From: Rhynochetos jubatus
Lineage: Eukaryota > Chordata > Aves > Eurypygiformes > Rhynochetidae
DNA length: 64,000 bases
NCBI GenBank assembly: GCA_027574665.1
Contig: CM050658.1
Location: forward strand, 21,216,317-21,280,316
Reading direction: 5' to 3'
Shown here: positions 11,201 to 23,900 of the stretch, piece after piece
Layout of the letters: each line of letters starts with the position of its first letter
Numbering within the stretch: position 1 is the first letter of the stretch
The notes under the pieces: model-generated
Told to the model about the DNA's origin: nothing
The model's database searches: none
What the model saw: only the letters and a program-made list of their open reading frames with translations
Program-made: the position numbers and the translations under genes

Positions 11201-14200
11201 GCCGGGAGGTGATTTTTCGTAAGGTCACTAGCTTATGTGGTGCCTGCCTAGTAGCTTTTTTTCATAATTCCTAGTTCTTAGACCTTTTTAAAGTCTGCTT
11301 GCAGAGAATTGGTGTAAGCGAAATTGTTCGGAAGATGAGAACAGGAAGATCTGATATAAAGGTCACTTCTGAAAGAGTAACAGATACAATCATATTGATT
11401 TATTCAAAAGCACTTCTTTTATTTCAGGCTTTTGGTAGACAGTTTTTGTTTAAAAATCCTGGTTCCTTTTAAATAAGCTGTTTTATTCTTAAATTTGAAA
11501 CCGCATTGCTAAATCTATGGAAATATAGGTAAAGGTGACCTGCATTTTCTATTACCCTTTGCCAAATTCTTTGCTTCTCAGTTCTGTGATTTATTTAGTT
11601 CTTAGTTCTCCTGCCTGTTTTTTTGAATGAGATTGTAGATTTTAAAATGTTGCTGAAAATGGCCTTCTGATTTCATATGGAGAAAAATGTGATTCACAAG
11701 TTGAAAGTACTTTATGGCTTGAGAAACTAGCGGTGTTTGTGCCCTTCCGCCAAGCAAGAGGAGCTCCTCCACTGGCCTTCCATCATCTCTGTTCTTCTGT
11801 ATTCGTTCCTTGAAATTATAGTCTCTCCTTTAACCGTGTATATATGCCTTGATACAGTGGTTTGCCATATTGTATAGATGTACTGTATCTTGTTCTACAC
11901 AGACCTCTGAAAAAAACCCCAAACTGTTCCTATTGTTACAGATTTCCTACAAATTACTTGGCCAGGAAACAATAATCTGTCTGTTACCAACATCATGTAG
12001 GCCAGTAACTTAAATTTATGTATAGGAAAATGTGTATATATCTGGCTAACAAAGATGATATTTATGATATAATCTGAAGATAACATACAGTTACTCGGAA
12101 CCTCATGCAAATTCTAGAGCTATGGCAAAAGACATTGTCCTAAAGTAGTATCTTGGAATGGTCTTGCGTGTCCATTCCCTACCCTGTGACCCAAACGTCT
12201 GTCACTTTGTTTCTAGAATTATTATGCACCCCTCTGTGTAGATTTTTTAATCGATCACTGTAGTAATAAGTAAATGAATGTTCCCCACCCCGACTGACAT
12301 TTATCTCTGTAAACGTGGATAAAACAATTTCAGAGTTTTTCTGGATTGAAAGTATCACAGAGGTAAGGTAAATAAGTTACTTTAATCCTTAAATTTAGAC
12401 TCCTCTGCTGGGGTTCAGAATGGTTGCTGGTAAGCGCTTATGTTCTTTAAAATGGTAATTGCATTTAAAAGTGTTTATTTGTATAAACGTTACTTTGAGG
12501 TGACATTTGCCTTTCGCTGGTGTGGGAGCAAGCCCTGATAGGCTCTTCCCCGTGCCTAACTCCAAGCGCTCATTGTTCATACGTATGGACACAGCCGCGT
12601 TTTTGGCTGACTGTGCTTAGCGCACGATGTACTTTTGCAGGTCACGGTGCCATTTGGGCTTTGAATAATTGTGTAGTGTATTTATTGGTTCCTTTCTGTC
12701 TGCTCTAAATAAGCTCCATAGTATGCCGTACAATATGTGCAAATCCTTGATAAATCAAAGAGTTACTGTTCGGCAAAAGCAGTTGGAAATGCGCAGTAAG
12801 TTTGGCTGCGTACCCCTGGAGTGAACGGAGCTTCTTAGGGATGCATGGAAATGCGTTGCTGAGCAAACTGCTTTGATTAACAGAATCTGCTGTAATTTTA
12901 GAAATTGGGTTGGAGTCTAAGTAGCTATGAGACAGAATTGTAAGTATATTTTGGGATAAACCTGTACTTTTAATGCTTAGTCAAATCACTGTAGAATACT
13001 TGCAGGACACTAATTCTGCCATTCAAAAGGCACATTTTTTGTAACATACTAGATTTGTAAGAATATGAAAACCAGAAAATTATTAGAGTTTCAGTACTTT
13101 CTTGCTCAAGTACTTTGGACATGAAATATGAATAAAAATCCATGATTTCTAAATAGGTATTTAGGCTGAGTCCTAACAAATGGATCTTTATTCTATTTAT
13201 CACTTTGACTTCAGAAAGAAGCCAGCTTGCCAATAGCAATTTCTTATCAGTACTCAAGAAAAGTATTTTATGCGTGTTGCACATACTGCCTTCTTGTAAA
13301 GGCATAATTTGGTTTTATTTGGATCATTTGCGTGCCTCAAATGTACTTTATTTAACAGGTTGTATAGTGCCGTATTTTGTTTCTGTAATACTTTTAAGTG
13401 TTTTAATTACCTATATTTTAACAGTTTATTTTAATAGTTGGGTGAAGCTTTCTTTTTGGAGTAGCTTTTCACACTCACAGAACCAAGAACCCGGGGTTGT
13501 TTGCTCTTCACCTCAACAGTGCTGTTATGGAGGGTCTGTGCATGTGAAGTACTGCTTTAAATTCTGATTGTTGAAGAAACCATTAACTCATAGAGTTTGA
13601 CATTTTACCTTAGAAAGGTAAAAGTCCAACAATGCTTATTTCTAAATACATCAGTATAATTCTTCGAGACTCTGTCACAAATATTTATTTTTCAAAGTGT
13701 GACAGCGATAAATGTAATTTACAACATTAAAATATAGTAACTTTTACTGAGATAATTTGAGGATCATTTAAAAAAACAGCACTAAATGGTTTTCTTTTTG
13801 ACTATCTTATAATTATTTTCTAATGACAATTCTGTCTTTTATTGGTGGGAGAGAATGTTTATCTGTGAGAAATGGCTGGGTTTTGAAAGCTTAGTGTTTA
13901 ATGTTACAAGGGTGCCATGTGGTTGTTCTGTAGGGCTGACCCCCTTCTGGCCTTTTGCAGATGCACTCATGTATTTGTTGTTCAGGCCCATTCTAGTGTG
14001 AGGAGAAACATGGAGTGGATGGTGGATGTTCCGAACAGGCACGTGACCAGTATGACCTGTATGTGTCTGTGTATAAATATCCATCTGGACATTCCCTCTC
14101 CCATAAAAATACTGTGGGTTTGGGTTTTTTTTTAATGTGGATAACTACTACTTGACTCACTCATTTTTGTGTGGACAATTATTAAAATTGCAGCCATTAA

Positions 14201-14890
14201 GAATTTTTTTCCCTTTTCTCTTTTCCTTTATTTTTTCCAAGCTTGAAACCAGTAGTTCAATATATTTGTATTCATCATGGAAAAAACCTGTTACAGTTCA
14301 GTTTAGGCAGGTTTTACAAAAACAGAGAGCTATTTGCACATGGTGTCAAAGCCTCTGATAGGAGCAGTGGCTTCAGTTTCATCTTCTGCTTGATCACATT
14401 TAATCCACTACCTCTTATTTTCCAGAATATTTCCATAACAGATAGCTTGCGTGGTATTCTGGGCTTGGTGTGAAGACTTGTTTGCTACTAGTTTTCCATT
14501 TCATATAAAATACCTAAATAAATAAGTAAAAATCAGGAGCAGTGGATGGAGCTGTAATAGCTTTCTGTCTTTTCAGTAGCATTTTCTAGGGGTGGTTTTT
14601 AAAAGTAGTTATTTTGTCAAGTGCTTCTAACTTCAGTGGATCTCGTTTTGCTTAATTTTGCACATACTTAGGTTTGTTTTGTGAGTAAAGAACTGCCTTC
14701 TCTCTGGCTCGATAGCCTGAGGTGTGCACAAAGGCCAAGCTTTATTTTCTGGAGTAGGCACGGTACATGAAAGAATTGGGAACACAGGAGCTGACAGGGC
14801 AAATGAATCCTGCTGTCCACTTTCTTTGAGTCCTCTATTGCAGAGTAGTGAATTCTGCAGGAGACACTTTATCTAGAACGGAAAACTGTA
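8222..14890. other. Noncoding, ATP2B2 5' intron or flank
   Basis: AT-rich unique sequence. It holds a small CpG-rich patch (about 9550-9670), a 9-bp perfect inverted repeat (9981-10004) and a TA/TG-rich stretch near 9711-9750. Open frames reach about 120 codons (13205-13567) but look like random translation rich in Phe, Leu, Ser and Cys. No repeat family, tRNA or other RNA gene recognised. Confidence 0.55.
9981..10004. repeat. 9-bp perfect inverted repeat
   Basis: TTCAGACTG and CAGTCTGAA are separated by the 6-nt loop TGAGAA. It could form a small hairpin. It is followed by an ACACAAGTACACAAGT direct repeat. No function is implied by the sequence alone. Confidence 0.8.
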
Positions 14891-15149
14891 GCAATGTCAT
14901 TTTATTTTTCAGGATTAGGTAATAAAAGCAAGCTACCCCCTACTCTTGTTCCCTTCTCCGTGTTTTGTGTTGGCTGTGCCGTGTGTTTGGCGTTCAGGAG
15001 TGCAGTGCTCTTGCCTTTCTTCCTCAAGACAGTGTGCAGTCAGCTAGGACGGGGCAGAGGGAGAACGGAGAAGAGAGGGCGAGAGAGAGAAATCTATAGG
15101 GGGTGGAGAGAAAGTGCTCCCCTTACCGGAAAGGTGTGTCTTTTCTAGC

Positions 15150-15181
15150 CCATGTTCAGACGGCTCTGGAGTTAGCCTTAG
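15150..15181 (+). other. Candidate short noncoding exon (weak)
   Basis: A perfect donor AG|GTAAGT lies at 15180-15187. Upstream, GTGTCTTTTCTAG (ending 15149) and CATGTTCAG (ending 15161) are usable acceptors, giving an exon of 32 or 20 nt. The flanking 15040-15110 segment is strikingly purine-rich (GGGAGAACGGAGAAGAGAGG and similar), as some exonic enhancers and promoter-proximal regions are. It might be an alternative 5'-UTR exon of ATP2B2 or the 3' end of an alternative first exon. Perfect donors also occur by chance in 64 kb, so this is only a lead. Confidence 0.2.
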
Positions 15182-18100
15182 GTAAGTACATCGTATTATG
15201 GTCAGTCGTGCCGTCCTGCTGTAATGGGTAGCTCCGGCTCACTTGCATAATTTATCTCTTGGTTCAGTAACACAATCCCAGTGGTTGGAGAATTTCAGGT
15301 ATGGGAGACTAATGCTTTTAATGGTAACTTTCTCGCTGTACTTTGCTATCCATCAGGGTTATTTTTTGCTGTCTAAACAATGTTTTGGGTTCTGAGGGAG
15401 GGTAGGCAAGCGGTGTGTGTAATGCGTAGCAACTTCTGAGTTACTTTTAAGTCATAAGGCAGATCTGTGGGCTTGTAAGAGAGGGAATGTCCATTATTAG
15501 TTTGCATAGCCAGAAGGCAAATGATAATTGCTTTGAAAACGTCCCCTATGCTTTAATTTTAGGAAGTTTGATAATAGAAATGATTCATTATAATAGAACC
15601 ATGGATGTAAAATTAAAACTGAACTATTACTGTTTATGCAGGACTTATTACCTGGTGATGATGTTGTACCTGAAATATTAATCAGCTGCTTATATTCTCG
15701 TTAACAGTTGTCGAAGAGCATACCTTTTATCTCATTACAAATACAATTTTTTGAGATGAATTTCATAGATAAGTGTTCAATATTACATGAAATTGAAAGA
15801 AAATATTTGGAAAGAAAAAAACAACTTATTAATGTACTTTATCAACTAATGATTGTACTGTGCGTAGATTTCTATATTGAAAATTGACATCCTTTCTCGT
15901 GAAACGTAATCTTTTAAAAATGCATGCAGGGCTAAATTTTGCCCTGTCAGAATTTCACATGTGCTGTTGTTTCATTCTTTTCTTTCAGACCCATATAATA
16001 GCTGGGAAATTTATTTGTCTTTAACTTGAATTTAGACACCAGAAATCACAATATTCAATTATTTATTTTGTAAGTTGTAAGATTTGTTTCTGGACTAACT
16101 AAACCTGTTAAATGAGTAAAATTAGACTAAATATTTGACTGAAACATGGAATGTATCACTATTCCTGCTCCTTATTGGAAGCAAGGATCGAGGAAAATAG
16201 ATTACAGAATTATTTTTGATAAAATACAGCGACATTTTGCAAGTTGTCATGTTTTATGCAGTTAAATTTTGCTTATACTTGGGTTCTGGATAGATTCACA
16301 GTGCAGTTTTAGCTGAAATTCAAATGGTACAGACTGTCTGGATAGGGTGATATATTTGGATTTGCAAATGCTTATGTGAAATGTATAACTTCTCTCAAAG
16401 GAATTAGCTGAACAGGGATTCTCAGAAAGAGTTTTTTAAGGATTCAAGTTACATCGGAAATATTGGCAGGCAATCTGCCATTCGTCAGTTTAGGAGTGTA
16501 TCGAAGACCAAAGCTGTTTTCATCCCCTCTGAGAGAGACAATCCATAATTTAAAAAATGTTCATATGTGGGCAAGTCTGTGAAACTGAATTCTGCCTGAA
16601 AATACCCAAAGTTGGTAAAGCAGGGTTATGTAACCAGTGTTGCATAATGATGCATTTAATGATATTCTAATAGGAGTTTACTTTTATCACTGTTTCTTTA
16701 GGAGAAAAGGTTGCAGGGATATGTGACTAATTACCCTCCTTCTTTAAGGTTATCAGATGTCCTCATTTTCAAGGAGTGTCCTTGCTAACAGGGACAACCC
16801 TGGAATCTTGGAGGCTTTATTGAAAATGGGGCAATGTTCTAATTTCAGAAAAATCCCGTGTCAACCAGATACCTGAGCAGCTCCAGAGCCTCACGCGGAC
16901 TCCGAGGGCACTGCATCTGTCTGGGGTAGTGCCAGTACTGGGTGCCTCTCATCTTATGAGAAAAAGATGAGAACTCTGGAGATGCTCCAGCAGCCAACTA
17001 TCCCACTTCTGGGATGAGCACTGCTACAGATACAAAAACCTTCCTAGCCTTAGGTGGAAAGGGAATGAATTGTGTTTTCTGTTCATTATTTTTTTCCTCT
17101 CTGTAACTTCCCTGTAGCTACATGAGAATGGGTCAGCCAGCTCGAGTTCATTGTCCCTTTCCACTTGAATGGAAGGACCAGGCAGCAAATGTTGAAGCAT
17201 TGGAAAGTATTTCCACACAGGCTGAAAGCTAAATTTAAAGGAGGAACAGCTCACTGCACTCCCTGTTCTCAGACAGTTGTCAAAAGAAAAAAGTGGGTTT
17301 AAGAAGCATTCAGATTTGTTTGACTACCTTGTTATTTCTGTACTCAAACTCAGAATATTTTATATGTATTTTAAGATAAGGAAGTCTTGGGATTATATAA
17401 CAGGTTACCCAAGTACAGCATAGAGAAATCTCTGCCTTCTGGAGGACAGATTGAATCCTGAACTTATTCTGTGTTTGAAATGTGTGCTGAGACATCTCTG
17501 ATTGCATATACATCCAAAGGTTCCCTCTGTGGAACTCTGCAGGTTTTCTAGCTGACAGACCTCAATAGATTTGAGGACTTAAATGGAAAAGCATTACCAT
17601 GTTAAACTTCACTCTCCTCAGAATTCTGCCCCATAGCCTGTGTGGCACCTGGGACCTCTGCACATCGGGTTCCACAGTTGCCTCGGTAGGCAACTCGCTC
17701 CTGAATGTAAATGGCTTAGTAGGGTATTTAAATACACACTCGTCACATTTGGTCCTGTAATCTAATGTGTAAACTAAATAGGAAACTGCATGCATATTTC
17801 ATGCATGATGGTGTGTCAGGACACATGGGAAAGCTTTCCTTTATTCGGTTTGGGGTTTTAAAATGTATCACAAACTCGTGTGCTGTTTGTCTTTGTACTA
17901 TAGTGACAACTGTTTTAAAATAAACAGTTATAGTTACTGTACCTTTATTTTGTAACAGTATAACTACTTGGTGTCAGTTTATCAACACCTGAATGAGTTT
18001 GAAAGACTGTAGTTTTTTATTTACAACAGCCGACTCCTACCTGGGTAAGTGACGGTTCTAGTGTTTCATTACTTCCCCTTCTGTCATTTGCAGTATAAAA

Positions 18101-20489
18101 TTTCATGCAGCTGCCATCTCAGTTTCTTTTCTTTGGTGGAAAGATTTCGTGTACTCCCACTTCTTGTAATTAGAATAATGTTGCAAAATTTTCTCAAGGT
18201 TAAGAAAACTGCTGGAACCACAAAATAGAGCATGAGCAGGCTGTAATTGCCTCGTTTCTTAAGTGAAGATGTAAAACTCCCGAAGAATTATGATCGTCAT
18301 TTGCAGGGAAGGTATACTGTTAGTATCAAGGGAAATGTCAGTTCTTAACACTTGCTGATAATTAAGGGCCAAGGCTTGAGCTGAAGGAATGATTTTCCTT
18401 AAGTGATGGAGCCGATGTGCACCAGTAAAAGCATCTGTGGAACAATTTGTGAGCTATTTAATGTAGGAAAAATCAACTGAAAAGAGTGTTTGCATTTTTT
18501 TTATTCATTATGTAGGGAACGTTCCAGTGATAATGCATCGTGTGGATAAAGGCCTACAGTTCTCATTGCTGCTAATGAGGTTTGTAAGTGTTGCAAAACC
18601 CGGATGCATCATAACAGAAAATGCGTTTCAGAGCACCTTAGAAATGCACTAATGATGCTATTCCATCTTTATTTCTGAAACTTTGTTTGGGCGACTAAGT
18701 TTTCTAAGTCCGATCTTAATTAGATTTGCCTTTAAAAGACTACTGCTCTGAGCTTCACTGCCCAGTGGTTAACCCGAATGTACCTACAGAATCGGTTAGC
18801 AGGTGGTAAATTTAGAAATGCTGTGAGTGTTCCTGGATCACCATATCCACAGACAGCTGCATTCCCTGTCACAAGTGCCTTTTTCATGTTTGCTGGTTCT
18901 GTTTCTTTAAAACTGTCTAGGCAAGCTGTAAATGATGTTCATATTTGGACAAAACAGCCAAACCACTCCGTGCTTGGCAAGTTTTGGTGATAGAGGGGTA
19001 TCTGAGAAGCAGGAGTGAGGATGTTGGTAACGTAAGATGGCACGGGAAAGCCATGCTCCAAAGCAGTAACAATAGGTTCATTTCATCTGCATTCCATGGT
19101 GCAGGCCTGTGTCAATGCTAGCCTTTCCCTGTCTTCTCTGTTGGGTCACAGTTATTTGGCAAAGGTTTAAGGGCTTCTCTTGCTCTCTTCAGACACCCTC
19201 ATGACTCCTTCATTCTCTAGTTTTAGTACATGTCTGTCTTCCTTGACACATGGTGGGACTGCAGTGCCTCCACTGCTGCCACTGACATTCCCCGTCTTCC
19301 CTTTTCCACCAACTGCATCTCCAGGTTGCTAGAGTTGCGTCTCTCCTGCTGCCCAGCTGCTGAGTATGAGATGCTGAAGAATTAAATTAACATCCTTTCC
19401 CATGCTAAGAGATGCTACCACTTGTTATCTGTGCTGCCAATTGCCTCTGTGTTGCTTTTTCTAGATGTGCACTGATTTCGTTTTGCTTAAATATCAGAGA
19501 CTCTGGCTTCATGCACAAGTCCTCTCCTTCTTAATATTGTGGCTCCGCTGAAGTACTAATCGATTCGGTGCCATGTTTTCCCACCACTTTACATGATTCC
19601 TACCCACCTCTTAGTGCATGTTCAGACCTTTCCCCCGGCAGTGCCCTTCTGGATAAATTTCAGTCTTTGGAAAGTTAGTTAATAATCTCTGAATGCTGCT
19701 CTGATTTGCTTTTGTTTCGAATTCTGTTTATGAAAGAAAGGTATAGGTGATTAAAGCTAATGATATGGTAGTGTCTTACTTCATGTTCGGTTGTAGATAC
19801 TGCATTCTCTTGTGTACTGTAAAACTTCCAACTCAGCAGAAATCAGTATTGCTCTGAGTATTTCTGAGAATGATGTGACCTGCTAAAGCTAGTAAACCGG
19901 TTTCTTCTGATGTTCAAAATCAATTCTTTTTAGCAAGGCTGGCTTGATAGCGTTGTGAATGGAGATTTGTAAATCCATCAATCTCCTTCACTGATGGGAG
20001 TTAAGTCCCTAATTCCAATATTTTTTTGGACTGAAGAAAAACAGTTTTTAAAATAATCTTTCTTCTGTGGCTAATCCTATTTGTAAGAAATGTAGTTAAT
20101 CTTTATTTGCAACGTTTGACCTTGAGGTTCAAATGTGTTTCTGAAGATGCACTCTACGTTTATTTTTTTTAACAAATGGATGTGCTTCATCATAGGTGGT
20201 TTTTTTTCCACCCAGTGCAATTATGAAAATTTATCCTTGATTCTGAAAATGAAGTTCTTTTCCCAATTACTTTGGCAAGTTCTATCCAAACTCTTCGTTT
20301 GCCCTCAGTGGCGTTGTATAAATGGTGGCATTGTGTAAGCAATGAAAGCGATTTGGTATGGCAGGTAGAAAACTCAAATGCTATGTCCATAGTGCTTGAG
20401 CCAAAATCTGGTCATTAAACTTTTTAATAACTGTCAGCTCCACTCTTTTTAACTTCCCCCTCTATTTGGAGTGCTGTCTCCCCAGGGAG
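15182..20489. other. Noncoding, ATP2B2 5' intron or flank
   Basis: AT-rich unique sequence. Scattered donor-like strings (for example GGTAAGTGA near 18044) lack matching acceptors. No gene, repeat family or RNA recognised. The open frames are all under 80 codons. Confidence 0.55.
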
Positions 20490-20950
20490 TCTGTCTCTCC
20501 AGTACAGGACAGATACTGACAACTGGAGGAAGTCCAGTGAAGGGCCACTGAGGCAAGGGAACACAGGGCATACGAGGAGAGGCTGGGTGAGCTGGGGTTG
20601 TTCAGTCTGGAGAAGAGATGCTTAGGTGGATTTCATTTTAGCGCTTTCCTCAGTTACCCAAGGGACCGTTCTCAAGGGAGGCAGAGCCAGAGTCATCTCC
20701 AGCATACACGGCAAAAGGAGGCGAGGTAATAGATCTAAGTGGCAGTAAGGGAAATTCTGGTTAAATATAAAGAACTTTCTCACCAGGAGGATGTTCCAAC
20801 GTGGGAACAGTGGCCCAGACAGGGGTGGGACTCTCCGTCCTCGGGGAGATTCAGAACTTAACTGGGAAAGCCATTTCACGGTTGAAGTAGGCAGTGAGTT
20901 GGACTAGGTGACCTTCAAGGATCCTTTCCGACTTCAGTTATCCTATGGTT
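20490..20950 (+). mobile_element. Old CR1 LINE fragment with remnant of ORF2 end, sense
   Basis: About 460 bp of an older CR1 lineage in forward orientation. Landmarks are AGGACAGATACTGACAACTG, GTCCAGTGAAGGGCCACTGA, GGCTGGGTGAGCTGGGGTTG followed by TTCAGTCTGGAGAAGAGA, and a tail GTTGGACTAGGTGACCTTCA followed by AGGATCCTTTCC, ending near TCCTATGG. The ORF2 C-terminal region (reverse-transcriptase protein tail) is destroyed by indels and stops. It is clearly more diverged than the copies at 6.2 and 40.3 kb and not mobile. Confidence 0.92.
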
Positions 20951-23900
20951 TTGTTAAGAAGGTAAAAGAAAAAAAAGAGATGTTTTATTTGAAATTAATT
21001 TTCAGAGTAGAAACGCGTGGAAGCCTGAGCCTGTGTTTTCATGAGTCCTGTGCAACTCAGTCTGGTGGGAGCTCTGAGTGTTGTGCTGTGGAGTCAGTGG
21101 GTCCTCTGGCAGTCTCGGGACACGGATTTGAAGTGGCAGCTCGTGCTTAACTGTTGCTATGGGAGGTTTTGCTCTTAGTGTGGCTGACTTGCAATCCTTT
21201 TTGATGTTTTTGTATTTTTACATGCCAGATTTGTGCTTTTCTGTTCTCTTAAATTGATTCCGTGAAGTGGATTTCATACAGGTAAGAGTGGAAGGGGCAG
21301 AAAGAGGAGAGGAGTGAAAGCAGCACAGTCTTGTCCTGTGTAGGAAATTCAAGAAACATTACAGTGTAGTCCCCAAGTTCTTCCATTTTAGAAGTTATTA
21401 TGGAGTTGCTTGCAACAGTGATAAGTGACCTACCCCAAATTTCTAGATGTTTTCCACTTACTGTGTGAAATTATGTAAAAGTTAAAGTAATGAGGAAAAA
21501 ATGTTGACTTATTCTTGGTTGCTGAGTCCATGTACTTCTTGCTATGCAAGAAGTTTGACACCTGTTTCTGCGGTGTTATGACAGTGCTGCTTAATTAATG
21601 TTTCTGTTGATAAAGCACCCATCCTGGAAGTGTCACCTTCCATTAGGTGAATTATGCTGCAGTGGGGTTGGTGAGGGACGCACCATAGAATAGTGAAGAA
21701 TACATCTGATAAGCATCTTGATAATGGCTGTATCTCAGGGGGAGCTGCGGAAAAAGAAGAAAATTAGCTATGATAAAACTTAAACTCAACTAAGATGAAG
21801 GTGGCACTTCTAAAATGCAGGGTGGGCTGATTAAGGTTACAGGGATAAAAACCAGTAGGTAACTAGTACTCCCTCCCTTGGCGAAAGGAAAACTGCCTGG
21901 GGAAGTCTCACTACAGTTCTGTGGCCTTACAGACGTCTCACTTCATCCTTCAGGGCGTGCGTGGATAGGACCAGGCAGAGCAGAGGTAGAGGTCAGCCAG
22001 CCTGGGTCAGAGTGGGACCAGAGTGCAGGTTGGTTTGGAAGCTTGAAATCTGACAGTCAAGAGACTTCTGTCCTAATCTCTGGGTGTTAAGAAGAAAAAA
22101 AAAAAGGGGGGAAATTAAAATAAATTCACGTTTACAGAGGCAGCTTGCTGGCAGAGTGAGATACTCCCTCCGACAGGAGGTTTCCATGACTTTTAGGATA
22201 CAGTTGTTAAAGGGGATTTTAGCTGGATAAAGCCTGAAATATTTGAACTGCATTAACAGCAATTTCTGGTTTACCTTCCTGGTTTATATCCCTGAGAAGT
22301 ATCTGTGATGCGCTATGTTGGGGATCCACTTTCTCTGACAAGAATTCTTTTAAATGAGCCTTTCAGTACAACCCCTTTCATTACTGTTGTACTGTTTGCG
22401 GACGTACCTTGTGTAGGTGCCCTTCCTGCTGTCAAAGTTGGAAAGCCTAAAATACTGCTGTTCTTGCCTGCTGAGTCATTTGATTTTGAAATTTTGATGC
22501 TTATTTGAAGGGCTGGTTTTATAGTGTTCCTTTTCAATATTTTATTCTGATAGTGGATTTGCAGGTAGACAAGTTTGACTGTAGTTCTTGTGCCTAATGC
22601 ATAAGCTGAGATGCTGCAGGACACTTGTTTACAAATGGAAGGTTTCTTGATGCAAAGTTGCTGGTTAGTGACCTGCTAAGCAAATGGTCTCATGTCTAAA
22701 AGTTGTCTTGGAAGGTTAATTCTGGGAGAGAATTTTAAACAATTAGAGTCAATTCCCTGTGAGAGGGAGACATAGCTCTGAGGCCATAATCCAAAAAGGA
22801 AATTTATGTAATTTAAATAAGAATCTGGGGATAAGACACAGAAGGTGGTGAACATCAGTAATGCTGAGTGAATTATTTAGGGTGCATGGGAACTAAAAAG
22901 ATTATAGAGATAAGAAGTACAACTGGAGTTTGAAATGTGTCTACATCAGCAAGTCATTTGGTGCATTAGAAGCAGATCAATAGCTTGAAGCAGTCAGTGT
23001 GAGGCCCCCATATCTGTGCAGGTTTTGTGTTGGACTACATTGGGTCTGAGCCTTTGGACTGAAAGTACTCGCTCCGTGTGACTGGAAGCCTTCCAAGGGC
23101 CTGGGATTGTTTCAGATCTGTATGTGTTGAACGCTTTTGGTGTGAACCTGCAGTCAGGCTTCCGCTTTGTTTCCTCCAAAAGAGATTTAGTGTGTGAGCA
23201 CCAAAGCTGTTCTGCAAACTGAACTAACCCACAATAAAAAGGGATGGTTGTAGGAATGGTTTCAAAACTGCAGTGTTGCTCAGAGCCAGAATGTGGATGC
23301 AGGGCATAGCAAGGTCGTCTGGATATGGAGCCTGTTGTAAAAAGACATTGTCATACCCTCTGATGGAGAAGCAGAGGTCCTTCTCTTTTAAAGTAGAATT
23401 TATCAAAATGAACTATATTGGGTTAAATCCATTTTCTTTGAAGTTGATGGTAAGGCTTCAACTGATGTAAAATGGGAGTAGAAATAGGCCAGCACTGATC
23501 ACTTAAGGGAAATCAAAATCTAGGCTAGAGAAAAGGCAAAGATCAACTCTGCACAGATAACAGAAATAGTTTTTATGTGTTATTCCACTGGTGTCTCCGG
23601 TGTGCTGCAGTATGAGTTGGAGGGCTCATTTCTAGGGCAGATGTCACTTAAATCATTGTACCAGGTTTTAAGCCCAAGTTAGTTAGGGGTTATCAGCTGG
23701 TAAGATGCAGCTGTCGTGTGGTTCCTGCTGCAGCACAGCATTTCTGTCCATGGACATTGTGCTTTCAGACATCATTAGACCTGAGAAGCACTGGGTGTTA
23801 GGGTGTACTTTGAAAAGCCCTTTTCCACCACCAGAACTTTACTCTTTGTGTTACTAGCCTTCAGAATTTCTTGACAATTTATGAGTGAAAACAAGTAGTT

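Noticed and set aside
13205-13567. 120-codon + strand frame
   Set aside because: Random-looking, with no domain, no flanking splice signals and no similarity I recognise.
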